A stretch of DNA of 60,210 nucleotides from a bacterium (GTDB lineage: Bacteria; Hydrothermota; UBA3073; JACQXS01; JAQTXJ01). How positions within the stretch are numbered: the first letter of the stretch is position 1; each line of letters begins with the position of its first letter. The translations under genes and the position numbers were made by a program. The stretch lies in assembly GCA_028688815.1 (NCBI GenBank), contig JAQTXJ010000004.1, positions 1 to 60,210 on the forward strand, given 5' to 3'. Shown here piece by piece: positions 20,784 to 30,670 of the stretch. The notes beneath the pieces were generated by a model. It made no database searches. It was not told where the DNA came from and worked only from the letters and a program-made list of their open reading frames with translations.

Positions 20784-21917
20784 TTACTTCCCTGAATTTT
20801 CTACTAGGTCTACTACAGGAATCTTATTAACATTTTTTACTACATCAGAAAGAATCGTTAATTTATTTGTATAATCTTTATATTCCTCCAAGTTTTTCCC
20901 GTACAATGGCATAACCGGAGGTGGAATTATTTTTATAGGGTTCACAAACTGTCCGTATTTTTGTAATCTGAAATCAAGATGCGCCCCCGTTGACATACCC
21001 GTGGAGCCAAGTTTTCCTATCAAGTCTCCTTGTTGGACAAACTTTCCTTTTTTCGTTATTATGCTTGAAAGATGCCCATAGTAAGATTTAAATCCCTGGC
21101 TGTGCTGGATTATTATATGTTTTCCAAAACCTCCCTTCCAACCTGCAAAAACAACAACACCGTCTCCTATTGTCCTGATAGGCGTTCCCATAGGCGCCAC
21201 ATAATCTATTCCAAGATGGGGCATCCATTTTCTTAATACTGGATGAAAACGCGCTTTTGTAAATCCCGACGAAATGCGCTGGTAACTAACAGGTGAACGC
21301 AAAAAAAGTTTTCTGAGCGATTTCCCGTCAAGACTATAATAACCTGGGTGGGATGTTTTATCATAATATACCCCGGTGTATTCATCTTTGCCGGATGTAT
21401 ATGTAGCAGATAATACTCTGTTATAACCTATAAACCTGTTTCCCGAATACTCAGCAATTGCAACTAATTTGAACTTATCTCCGTTACGGGTTTCAACGTT
21501 AAAATCAATGTCCGAAGAAAATATTTCATCAGCCATTATGTATATTAAATTCGGCGTCCCCCCTGCTTTTATCACGGCATCCCATAATGAGCCGTTATCT
21601 ATTGCCCCTTCAAGACATACAAATTCTTTTCTTATCTCCAGTTCGCTGACCTGAAAAAAACTATCTACAACAATAGTTTTTTTATTGGCTTCATATCTAA
21701 GTTCAATGAAATTGCTTTCTCTTTTAGTAACGAATAATTTATCTCCTGCGCGGCATCTTCTCAAGTCCAATTTATCCCTGATAACAAAAGTTATTTTATC
21801 CGCAACGCTGTCAGAAAGCCCTACGGATTTAAGAACGGTCGGGAAGGTGTCTCCCTGCTTTAACGTATAAGGCAAACTTAAATTATTTAAAAATATAATT
21901 AAAGCTATACCCCACAT
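20784..21917 (-). CDS. M23 family metallopeptidase
   Basis: MPHLGIDYVAPMGTPIRTIGDGVVVFAGWKGGFGKHIIIQHSQGFKSYYGHLS and STGMSTGAHLDFRLQKYG. Confidence 0.92.
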   Translation of the reverse strand: MWGIALIIFLNNLSLPYTLKQGDTFPTVLKSVGLSDSVADKITFVIRDKLDLRRCRAGDKLFVTKRESNFIELRYEANKKTIVVDSFFQVSELEIRKEFVCLEGAIDNGSLWDAVIKAGGTPNLIYIMADEIFSSDIDFNVETRNGDKFKLVAIAEYSGNRFIGYNRVLSATYTSGKDEYTGVYYDKTSHPGYYSLDGKSLRKLFLRSPVSYQRISSGFTKARFHPVLRKWMPHLGIDYVAPMGTPIRTIGDGVVVFAGWKGGFGKHIIIQHSQGFKSYYGHLSSIITKKGKFVQQGDLIGKLGSTGMSTGAHLDFRLQKYGQFVNPIKIIPPPVMPLYGKNLEEYKDYTNKLTILSDVVKNVNKIPVVDLVENSGK

Positions 21918-21972
21918 TTTTAAAAAACCATTTCCTGATTATTGAAATACCGGATAACAAAAGGGTTTTTAA

Positions 21973-24036
21973 CTATACTTTGTATTCCAATCTTTCCGAA
22001 AATTCGTGTCTCTTCCCTTCGTTCCAGTTTGCCACAGGTCTATAATACCCGACAACTCTTGAATAAACTTCCGTAACGGCATTGCATTGAGGACAATTAA
22101 AATGTTCCCCTGATATATAACCGTGTTCCGGGCATATACTAAAAGTAGGAGTAATCGTAAAATAGGGAATACGGAACCTTTCTGCCAGTTTACGAACAAG
22201 CAATGCGCATAGTTCCGGAGAATTTATTTCCTCGCCTATGAAGCCATGTAACACAGTTCCACCGGTATATTTCGTTTGTAAACCTTCCTGTAACTCAAAA
22301 GCTTTGAAAATGTCATCCGTGTACCCGACAGGCAAAAGAGTTGAGTTTGTATAAAATGGCACTCCGTTTCCTCCCGTTATAATATCCGGGAATCTTTTTT
22401 TGTCTATTTTCGCAACTCTATAAGATACTCCTTCTGCAGGAGTGGCTTCTAAATTATAGATATTTTGAGTTTCCTGTTGAAATGCTCTTATTTTTCCCAA
22501 CATAAAGTCCAATACTTTCTTGGAAAAATCCATTCCTTCGGGAGTAGCAATATTTTTACCAAAAAGGTTAAGACACGCTTCATTCATCCCAACAAGTCCT
22601 ATTGTCGAAAAATGATTTTTAAGTGTTCCAAGATACCTTTTAGTATAAGGGAAAAGTCCTGCATCAATATTTCGGGTTACGATTTTACGTTTTGTTTCAA
22701 GTGAGATTTTTGCAAGCTCCATAAGCCTGTCAAGGTGTTCAAAAAATTCTACATCGCTCTTTGAAATATATCCTATACGCGGCAAGTTTATCGTAACTAC
22801 ACCGACCGAGCCTGTGGATTCGGAAGAACCAAATAATCCGCCCGTTATATTTTGTCTGAGTTCTGCTAAATCCAATCTTAGATGACAACACATAGAACGA
22901 ACGTCCGACGGTTCAAGGTCTGAATTTATAAAGTTTGCAAAATAAGGCAAACCATATTTACCGGTCATTTTAAATAAAAGCTGGGCGTTTGGAGCATCCC
23001 AATTAAAATTTTTAGTTAGATTATATGTAGGAATAGGGAAAGTAAATATTCTTCCTTTATCATCCCCTTCCATCATTACTTCAATAAACGCTCTGTTGAT
23101 TAAATCCAATTCCGGCTGAAAATCCGCATACACGCCATAATTTGATTGGTATTCTCCGTTTACCGTTACTTTTTCCGCTTTCAGGTCTTCCGGAACAGTC
23201 CAGTCAAATGTAAGGTTTGTAAAAGGAGTCTGCCCGCCCCATCTGGAAGCCACGTTTAACGAGAATATGAATCTCTGGATGCCTTGTTTCACCTGCGCAT
23301 AATCAAGATTATCTTTTCTTACGAAAGGCGCAAGATACGTATCAAACGAGTTGAAAGCCATAGCGCCTGCCCATTCGTTTTGTAATGTGCCCAGGAAATT
23401 TACTATCTGCCCGAGCGCAGTTTCAAAATGGCGTGGTGCGCAAGCTTCTACTTTCCGGGGAACGCCGTTAAATCCTTCTGCAAGAAGAGTTCGTAAATTC
23501 CAACCCGCGCAATATCCCGCAATTCCCATAGAAAGGTCATGTATATGCAATTCGCCGTCACGGTGGGCATTGGACACTTCTTTAGAATAAAGCGAATCCA
23601 GAACATAATTTGCAATTACCGAACCCGCGGCATGCATCATAAGGCCGGAGAAAGAGAAATCGGCATTTGCATTTTCCTTTGTTCTCCAGTCAGATGCATC
23701 AAGATAATCATTTATGGTTTTGCTTACATCTACAAATACTTCTCTTGCTCTTCGAATTCTTGCATGCTCTTCCCTGTAGAGAATGTAAGCTTTTGCTATT
23801 TCCGTTGCTCCTTCGCTCATCAGGACTTTTTCAACGACATCCTGTACTTCTTCTACGCTTGGAGTGCGTCTATGGATTATAGACTCAAGCAATTCAACGA
23901 TTTTTGTTGAGAAACTTTCCGCAAGCTCACGATCCGGCTTACCAACAGCCTGCGTGGCTTTGAATATTGCTTCAATTATAAGTGTTTTATCAAAGGAAAC
24001 GACTTTCCCGTCCCGTTTTTTTACTTTAGTCAACAT
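21973..24036 (-). CDS. nrdD: Anaerobic ribonucleoside-triphosphate reductase
   Basis: N-terminal ATP-cone (VKKRDGKVVSFDKTLIIEAI), C-terminal CPEHG...CPQC finger and TEVYSRVVGYYRPVANWNEGKRHEF glycyl-radical region; start at MLTKVKK with a GGGGGT-type RBS. Confidence 0.95.
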   Translation of the reverse strand: MLTKVKKRDGKVVSFDKTLIIEAIFKATQAVGKPDRELAESFSTKIVELLESIIHRRTPSVEEVQDVVEKVLMSEGATEIAKAYILYREEHARIRRAREVFVDVSKTINDYLDASDWRTKENANADFSFSGLMMHAAGSVIANYVLDSLYSKEVSNAHRDGELHIHDLSMGIAGYCAGWNLRTLLAEGFNGVPRKVEACAPRHFETALGQIVNFLGTLQNEWAGAMAFNSFDTYLAPFVRKDNLDYAQVKQGIQRFIFSLNVASRWGGQTPFTNLTFDWTVPEDLKAEKVTVNGEYQSNYGVYADFQPELDLINRAFIEVMMEGDDKGRIFTFPIPTYNLTKNFNWDAPNAQLLFKMTGKYGLPYFANFINSDLEPSDVRSMCCHLRLDLAELRQNITGGLFGSSESTGSVGVVTINLPRIGYISKSDVEFFEHLDRLMELAKISLETKRKIVTRNIDAGLFPYTKRYLGTLKNHFSTIGLVGMNEACLNLFGKNIATPEGMDFSKKVLDFMLGKIRAFQQETQNIYNLEATPAEGVSYRVAKIDKKRFPDIITGGNGVPFYTNSTLLPVGYTDDIFKAFELQEGLQTKYTGGTVLHGFIGEEINSPELCALLVRKLAERFRIPYFTITPTFSICPEHGYISGEHFNCPQCNAVTEVYSRVVGYYRPVANWNEGKRHEFSERLEYKV

Positions 24037-24058
24037 ATTACCCCCTACCCAACATAGG

Positions 24059-24105
24059 ACACCAAATCTTGTATTATTATATAAGGATGTCACAACATAT
24101 TGTGT
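24059..24105 (-). promoter_or_regulatory. Paired NrdR-box-like sites upstream of nrdD
   Basis: 24059 acaccaaatcttgtat (12/16) and 24090 tcacaacatattgtgt (14/16) versus recalled consensus acaCwAtATaTwGtGt; offset exactly 31 bp. Confidence 0.65.
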
Positions 24106-24230
24106 AATATTCATTCGTCAAGAGAAAAATTTTTTTATTTTTTTGTGGGGTGGAATAGCAAGTAAATAATAGTTCTTGCCCAAACATAGCCAGCAAAAAA
24201 TGTCAGATTATTATTTTTTTTAGAAAATAC

Positions 24231-24262
24231 TTGTTATTTCTTATAGAAATTCAAAATAACAA
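24231..24262. promoter_or_regulatory. Inverted repeat upstream of the two-component operon
   Basis: TTGTTATTT...AAATAACAA, 9-bp arms, about 65 bp before the response regulator start. Confidence 0.35.
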
Positions 24263-24327
24263 AAAACAACTTGCAAAAATACATAATATATACTACATAT
24301 AATAAAAAGATTTAAGTTAAAAAACGT

Positions 24328-25698
24328 ATGATAACAAAAGCAAGAATTTTGGTAGTTGACGATGATAAGTACTGGTGCCAGTGTTTAAGCGACCTTCTGT
24401 TGGACGAAGGATATGACGTTAACATTGCCGATGACGGAATAAAAGCAATGGAGTTAATAGACAGGGGCAACTTCCACCTGATAATCGTTGACCTTAAAAT
24501 GCCTAAAATGGATGGATTGGAAGTCCTAAAGAGCATTAAAAAACAGAATCCAGGCATAGAAGTAATAATCCTTACCGGGTTTGGCACGGTTGAATCAGCC
24601 GTAGAAGCAATGAAAGTCGGCGCTTTTGATTATCTTACAAAACCCTGCAATATAGAAGAAACAAAACTAACCGTCCGGAACGCCCTTCACCACAGAGCCA
24701 TCATAGAAGAGAACAGGGAACTTCATAAAAGATTGGAAATCGTGGAAGGAATAGAATCTTTAATCGGCAAAAGCCCAAAAATGCAAAAAGTGTATGAACT
24801 TATCCGTAATACTGCCAATACGGACTTGACCGTTTTGATTGAAGGAGAAAGCGGAGTCGGCAAAGAACTCGTTGCATCAGCTATTCATTACAAAAGTATT
24901 CGCGCAAAGGGGCCTTTTATCCGCACTAATTGCGCCACTTTTACGGACACACTGCTTGAGACGGAACTATTTGGGCATACAAAAGGCTCCTTTACGGGAG
25001 CAATCAGAGACAAAAAAGGACTTTTTGAAGCAGCCGACGGGGGAACTTTATTGCTTGATGAAATTTCCGAACTCAATAAAAACGTGCAGGCACAACTTCT
25101 CCGCGTAATAGAAAAAAAAGAATTTATAAAAGTAGGAGATTCAAATACCACAAAAGTAGATACACGAATAATCGTATCCACAAATAAAAGTCTTGAAGAA
25201 TGTGTAAAGAAAGGAATTTTCAGGGAAGATTTGTTTTACAGATTAAACGTTTATAAAATATTCCTGCCACCATTGAGGGAAAGAAAAGAAGATATTCCTT
25301 TATTCATCAGTCACTTCTTAAATAAGTATAATAAAGTTCTTGGAAAAGCTTTTAAAGAAGTATCCAGAGATACGCTTAATCTTCTGCTTTCTTATAACTG
25401 GCCCGGAAATGTTCGGGAAATGGAAAATGTAATCGCAAGAGTAGTTGCAAGCAGGGACGGAATTGTACTTACTCCTGAAGATTTTTCAAGCTGCATACCA
25501 ATGCTGTTAAACAAAAGTTCAAGTTTCAAAGACGCAAAAAAAGAAGTAGTTGATGCTTTTGAAAAAAAATACTTCACGGAAATTCTAAAAAATAATAAAG
25601 GGAACGTAAGTCACTCCGCGGAACAATCCGGGATGGACCGTAAAAATTTCAGCCAAAAATTAAAAGAATATAATATTAACCATAAAGATTTCGCATAA
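24328..25698 (+). CDS. NtrC-type sigma-54-dependent response regulator
   Basis: Receiver (LVVDDDKYW, LIIVDLKMPKMDG), AAA+ (EGESGVGKE, GSFTGA, DGGTLLLDEI), Fis-like HTH at the C-terminus. Confidence 0.95.
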   Translation: MITKARILVVDDDKYWCQCLSDLLLDEGYDVNIADDGIKAMELIDRGNFHLIIVDLKMPKMDGLEVLKSIKKQNPGIEVIILTGFGTVESAVEAMKVGAFDYLTKPCNIEETKLTVRNALHHRAIIEENRELHKRLEIVEGIESLIGKSPKMQKVYELIRNTANTDLTVLIEGESGVGKELVASAIHYKSIRAKGPFIRTNCATFTDTLLETELFGHTKGSFTGAIRDKKGLFEAADGGTLLLDEISELNKNVQAQLLRVIEKKEFIKVGDSNTTKVDTRIIVSTNKSLEECVKKGIFREDLFYRLNVYKIFLPPLRERKEDIPLFISHFLNKYNKVLGKAFKEVSRDTLNLLLSYNWPGNVREMENVIARVVASRDGIVLTPEDFSSCIPMLLNKSSSFKDAKKEVVDAFEKKYFTEILKNNKGNVSHSAEQSGMDRKNFSQKLKEYNINHKDFA

Positions 25699-25703
25699 GA
25701 AAA

Positions 25704-26768
25704 ATGAACGAAATTAAAAGTTACTTTAACGATGTCATCCGGAATGCCGTAGAAACTATCATTATGGTAGACATCAACAGAAAAATCAAAATGATAGACG
25801 GGAACTTGTTTGGTTATAAAGAAGAAGATATCGTTGGAAAGCCGGTAGATATTTTATTTGAGAGCAGGGAATTTTACGAGCCGCTTTTTATAAAAGACAT
25901 AATTAAAGATTCAAATACTATATGCATTGCAAAAGACGGAGAAAAAATTCCGGTAAGTTTCAGCAGTGTTTCAATGAGAGATGAAAAAAGAAAAGTCATA
26001 GGGGTAATAAGCATTGTGCGAAACATAAAAGAAATGGAAATACTGGAAAAAAAATTAGTCCAGTCCGAAAAAATGGTAACTATAGGACAATTCTCCTCCG
26101 GCATTGCCCATCAACTTAATACTCCACTATCAACTATCCTAACTTATTCCCAAATGATACTGGACGATATCAACAAAAAAGCAGAAATGAGCCCAAAAAC
26201 CCTCTTAAAAAGGATTACGGCTATAGAAGAACAGTGCCAGCGTTCAAAAGAAATCGTTCAACATCTTCTTGCTTTTTCAAGACCGCACAAAACCCAATTT
26301 GTTTCTGCAGACATTAATCAAATAATAAAAGATGCGCTTTTTATCGTAGAAGGGGAACTAACAAAACACAAGGTGCATATTATAAAAGAACTGAACCCCT
26401 GTCCTAAAATAATGGGAGACGTCCAACAATTAAAAGAACTAATTATAAATATGGTCATAAACGCCCAGCAAGCAATGCCAAAAGGCGGAACATTAACAAT
26501 CATAACAATATTTATGCCAAAACTTATCAAAATAAGATTCCAGGATAGCGGCGAAGGGATACCGGAAAAAGACATCGTTAATATATTTGAGCCGTTCTTT
26601 ACAAACAAACCCTCGGGTACCGGATTAGGCTTATTTATGTGCAGGAATACCGTTTATACTCATAACGGTTTTATTGACGTTCAAAGCAAACTTAAAGAAG
26701 GAACCACGTTCACAATCTCATTGCCAATATCAAAACCCATATTGCCCGAAACGGAACACCCCTTATAA
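25704..26768 (+). CDS. PAS-domain sensor histidine kinase (no evident TM segment)
   Basis: H-box GIAHQLNTPLSTIL; HATPase motifs NMVINAQQAMPKGG, DSGEGIP, GTGLGLFMCR. Confidence 0.93.
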   Translation: MNEIKSYFNDVIRNAVETIIMVDINRKIKMIDGNLFGYKEEDIVGKPVDILFESREFYEPLFIKDIIKDSNTICIAKDGEKIPVSFSSVSMRDEKRKVIGVISIVRNIKEMEILEKKLVQSEKMVTIGQFSSGIAHQLNTPLSTILTYSQMILDDINKKAEMSPKTLLKRITAIEEQCQRSKEIVQHLLAFSRPHKTQFVSADINQIIKDALFIVEGELTKHKVHIIKELNPCPKIMGDVQQLKELIINMVINAQQAMPKGGTLTIITIFMPKLIKIRFQDSGEGIPEKDIVNIFEPFFTNKPSGTGLGLFMCRNTVYTHNGFIDVQSKLKEGTTFTISLPISKPILPETEHPL

Positions 26769-26986
26769 CAATAGGGCAAAAACACCTCAACTTGTCCATA
26801 CTCCTTTATATATAACAATTTTACATATTAACAAATCCATAGTGTGGTAAATACGCCTCATTTAAGGGCATACCGAACAAATTTCCAAAACAACGTAACT
26901 CCATAAAAAACAATTACTTAGCCGTTACTTTGAATTAATGACACGGATATTGCTATATAACTAAAGTGAAAAAGGGGGTGGTCAAC

Positions 26987-28801
26987 ATGACAAACGCAAT
27001 AATTCTTCTCCTTCTCTGGTATCTTGGAGCTACTATAGAAACTCAGACAAACTGGTATAGTGGCCCCGGGGACAACATTTCCCTTGTTAAATGGGGGAAC
27101 GATTTTGACACGTGTTCCAATATTGTTTACAGCCTTCCTAATCAAATTTCTCTTAAACCCTATGGGATTGATACGTCTAATTGGAAATTATATATCGTAG
27201 ATACAAACTCCTTAATTGGTGGACATAATGTAATTATGCCGGCAGATATTGATCTAGATGGGGATTACGATTTGGTTGCAGTATTTTCAGATTTTGTTAT
27301 ATGGTATGAACAACAGGATTCGTTTACGTTTACTAAACATATAATAGATACGACTCTTACCATTGGAAGTCATGGGACCATCTGGCCTTATGATCTGGAT
27401 ATTGACGGAGATAGCGATATTGTAGTATCCGGAGATGAGGGATTGTTCTGGTTTGACAACAACAATATGGTGTTTACCCGGCATAAGATAACATCCGGGG
27501 GATGGTATTTTGCAAGAGCCGCCGATATTGACAATGATGGAGACATTGATATAGTGGCGCAAAAAGGCAGCAACATCTCCACCAACAAATGGGAAGGGAC
27601 GGTTTACATCTTCAAAAACAACGGCAGTATGAACTTTACAAGTTTCAAACTTGCCAGCGCGGATACCACGTGGAGAACAAATCTTGCGGACTTCAATAAC
27701 GACGGGTTTCTTGATATCCAGACATCTGCATTTAACGCTAAAAACATAAGAGTATACTTGAATGATGGGGCAGGAAATTTCAATCTTGTTTACAGGTATA
27801 ACAGCGTTAAACTTGACGGCAGCTGGCCAAGCGACATAAATGCAGACGGTCTTATGGATATAGGAGTCAGTGCCCAGAGCGGTGATTTTTTCTGGTTGGA
27901 GAATAACGGAACGGGAAGCAATTTCACATATCATCCCGTTACCAGCGGCATAAGTAAATACGGCGATGGTGGAATGGCAGTAGACATAGATATGAGTGAC
28001 AGGGTAGACATAATTGGAGGGTATCAAGCGATTGGCTGGTTTGAACAGGTTAGTGACGGAAGTTTTAAGGAACATTTTTTAGGAAACGCTTCGGACTGTC
28101 ATTGGGTATACGGGTGCAATATGGGAAATGGCCCTTGTGGTGAAGTATCTGACAAAGCTATGGATATCCTTTATACGGACAAGGGCAAATTTGCGTTCTG
28201 GAAAAACCTTATGGCAAAAGGATATGAAGACCATGCCTGGCTTGAATCGTCAATACTTGATGTCTCCCAAAATGTCCTGTGGCTTAGATTCGGGTGGCAT
28301 GATTGCGTGCCTGAAGGTTATACTATGATTTACAGGGTTAGATGCGGATTAACTATACCGGACGTTGAAGCATCTGCTTGGAGCGCGCCAATTAGTTATT
28401 CCGGCGATAGCCTGAAAGGGATACTTCCTGCGGGAAGATACTTTCAATATCGTATAGAAATTGATGATTCGCTTGGCAATGCCGGAGGGGTGGCAATTGT
28501 AGATACAATATGGGTTGAATACGAAGAACATCCCGCCGGAATAAAGGAAGCCGAACAGAAAATGGCGCTGTCCTGTTCTTATAATATAGCCGAAAAGAAG
28601 GTAAACTATACACTTGCAAAAGAAAGCAATGTTTTCTTTAGAATATACGATATAACCGGAAGAGTTGTAAGTGTGATAGATGCAGGGAACAAAAAGGCAG
28701 GTAAGCATACGCTTAAATTTAATTTTCCATCGGGAATTTACCTTGTGAAACTTATATGCAATATTGGAACTGCCACCACAAAATGTGTTGTTATGAAGTA
28801 A
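26987..28801 (+). CDS. Secreted FG-GAP/VCBS repeat protein with T9SS type-A sorting domain
   Basis: Repeats such as DIDLDGDYDLVAVF; C-terminal FRIYDITGRVVSVID...GIYLVKLICNIGTATTKCVVMK; start placed after AAAGGGGGTGG. Confidence 0.88.
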   Translation: MTNAIILLLLWYLGATIETQTNWYSGPGDNISLVKWGNDFDTCSNIVYSLPNQISLKPYGIDTSNWKLYIVDTNSLIGGHNVIMPADIDLDGDYDLVAVFSDFVIWYEQQDSFTFTKHIIDTTLTIGSHGTIWPYDLDIDGDSDIVVSGDEGLFWFDNNNMVFTRHKITSGGWYFARAADIDNDGDIDIVAQKGSNISTNKWEGTVYIFKNNGSMNFTSFKLASADTTWRTNLADFNNDGFLDIQTSAFNAKNIRVYLNDGAGNFNLVYRYNSVKLDGSWPSDINADGLMDIGVSAQSGDFFWLENNGTGSNFTYHPVTSGISKYGDGGMAVDIDMSDRVDIIGGYQAIGWFEQVSDGSFKEHFLGNASDCHWVYGCNMGNGPCGEVSDKAMDILYTDKGKFAFWKNLMAKGYEDHAWLESSILDVSQNVLWLRFGWHDCVPEGYTMIYRVRCGLTIPDVEASAWSAPISYSGDSLKGILPAGRYFQYRIEIDDSLGNAGGVAIVDTIWVEYEEHPAGIKEAEQKMALSCSYNIAEKKVNYTLAKESNVFFRIYDITGRVVSVIDAGNKKAGKHTLKFNFPSGIYLVKLICNIGTATTKCVVMK

Positions 28802-28814
28802 GAATTATTTAATC

Positions 28815-28847
28815 AGAAGCCCTTCGAAAAATCTCCGAAGGGCTTCT
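28815..28847. terminator. Terminator hairpin between convergent genes
   Basis: Perfect 12-bp stem agaagcccttcg...cgaagggcttct. Confidence 0.8.
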
Positions 28848-28871
28848 TCCGTTATTAAGTTCAAAAGCTAT

Positions 28872-30635
28872 TTACTTCCACACAGGCCGCGAAACTACAG
28901 GAAACTTCACCGACTTCCCTTCCGACGGGTTAAGTTCCAAATCATCAACCACTATTGAGGGCGATATCACAGACATACAGACACTTTGTCTGGACTGATT
29001 TCTGATAATAAAATTGTGAGCCGTAATCTCTTCTCCAACAAGTATAATATCTTTCAACAATTTATAAGTCAGGTTCTCGAATTCCATCCCCTTGACAATT
29101 TCGTTATGTCCGTCTGTGTATAATTTATAAGCTGCTACGGGATTGGAAAGCAAATTATCCTGTTTTCTCTCTCCCCCGCCAAAGAAAAACGTTGGCTCAT
29201 CATTATCCGAATCCTTTCCATCTTCCCTCAGTCTTGTAATCACTATTCCATATTTAAGATTCCGGTCTTTCAGTAATTGGATATATTTCTCCTTTATATT
29301 ACCTTGCCCATCTTTGCTTTCTACTATCATATTACTGACTCTCCCAACCGGCGCTTCCCACCCCTGTGATCTTCCATGCCCATTGGAAACTTTCAAATCT
29401 TTTGTAGGAGCTCTGCCTATCGGCAAAGTTAGAAGTTTCCCATTCTCTACAAGTGTTATTTTCTCTCCGGGAACCCCCTCATCATCCACTATATACCCCC
29501 CGATAAGCGTTTTCCCTTTATATTCCTTCATCGCAGGGGCATCATATATATTAAAAGACGCAGGCAGTATTATCTGGTTCAGCTTGCCGCTTAAAAATCC
29601 GCCTTCGCGCGGAAATGATTTGCTCATCCTGTCGTTTTCAAAAAGCAACGTCCGGGAATTAGATACTCCCTTGCCAATTATTTGATAAAATAATAATGCA
29701 GATGCTTCCTCCTCAAACAATACAGGTCCAGAATACTCCTCATCTTTTTTCAATCCCACTTTTTGTGACAATTCGGCAGCAAAATCTTTTACCTTCGCTT
29801 TCATCATATTTTCATCCGGCAAATCACTAACCTTCTCTCCGTAAAAACCTATTTTATCATTTATCGGCACCCCTTCCGTGGTTTGAGTAGTAGCAGACAC
29901 CTCAACATACGTTGTAGGTTTATTATCCCTGTGTTTACTGCCTTCGCTATCAACAAAGTATTTTGTGGTAACCCCGGATGATATTACAACTCTAGCAGAC
30001 TGAATTTTTGGAAACTCGTGAAATATAGCGGATAAATTTTTTGCACAAGACTCCAACTGTTTTTTATTTACGTTTAGTTTTACTTCTTCGCTTATACAAC
30101 TTGTAGCTTTACATTTTGTAAAATCAGCTAATTTTTCCGTTATTTGCCGATTTTCAAGAGTTGCTTTTTTCTTTGCCATTTTCTCAAGTGCTGTTTTATA
30201 GGCATTATCCGTAAGCAACCATATCTCGTATCTGATAGCATCATAGTCATCTTCTATTGGAACACTTCCCCTTTCGCCCATTTTCATAAATCCGAAATCT
30301 CTATCACTCACAAAATTACTGTTATCGAGATCATAACTGCCAACTCTTAAGTTTATAAATAAATTTTTGTATCCGTATTCATCACTTGAAATAATTGCTC
30401 CTGAATTTGCCTCAACGATAACCATTCGTGTATCCCCTATTATATAACTAATATAATAAGGAGCAGCCCTATTTTGCATCTTCAGATGTGTCATAGAACG
30501 ATTAAGTTCGTCACTCATAGCTCTGAAAATTACTGATTCTCCGGCTTTGGCTGTTGTTTCTTCCGCAAAAACCGTCACAACCGAAAACAAAAAAAACATT
30601 ACAACAAAAGTAAGTTTCTTCATTTTCCCCTCCAC
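28872..30635 (-). CDS. Exported TldE/PmbA-like (U62) protein lacking the metalloprotease motif
   Basis: MKKLTFVVMFFLFSVVTVFAEE signal; aligns with the neighbour through YIVDDEGVPGEKITLVENGKL, RAPTKDLKVSNGHGR. HExxGH site replaced by LFYQIIGKGVSNS. Confidence 0.85.
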   Translation of the reverse strand: MEGKMKKLTFVVMFFLFSVVTVFAEETTAKAGESVIFRAMSDELNRSMTHLKMQNRAAPYYISYIIGDTRMVIVEANSGAIISSDEYGYKNLFINLRVGSYDLDNSNFVSDRDFGFMKMGERGSVPIEDDYDAIRYEIWLLTDNAYKTALEKMAKKKATLENRQITEKLADFTKCKATSCISEEVKLNVNKKQLESCAKNLSAIFHEFPKIQSARVVISSGVTTKYFVDSEGSKHRDNKPTTYVEVSATTQTTEGVPINDKIGFYGEKVSDLPDENMMKAKVKDFAAELSQKVGLKKDEEYSGPVLFEEEASALLFYQIIGKGVSNSRTLLFENDRMSKSFPREGGFLSGKLNQIILPASFNIYDAPAMKEYKGKTLIGGYIVDDEGVPGEKITLVENGKLLTLPIGRAPTKDLKVSNGHGRSQGWEAPVGRVSNMIVESKDGQGNIKEKYIQLLKDRNLKYGIVITRLREDGKDSDNDEPTFFFGGGERKQDNLLSNPVAAYKLYTDGHNEIVKGMEFENLTYKLLKDIILVGEEITAHNFIIRNQSRQSVCMSVISPSIVVDDLELNPSEGKSVKFPVVSRPVWK

Positions 30636-30670
30636 TTTTTATTAACTTAACTCAAAATTAAAATAAGTTA

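Noticed and set aside
27287-28075. 262-aa minus-strand ORF
   Set aside because: Antisense to a well-supported FG-GAP repeat gene; repeats keep the opposite frame open.
29143-29685. 180-aa plus-strand ORF
   Set aside because: Antisense to the TldE-like gene; no recognisable motif.
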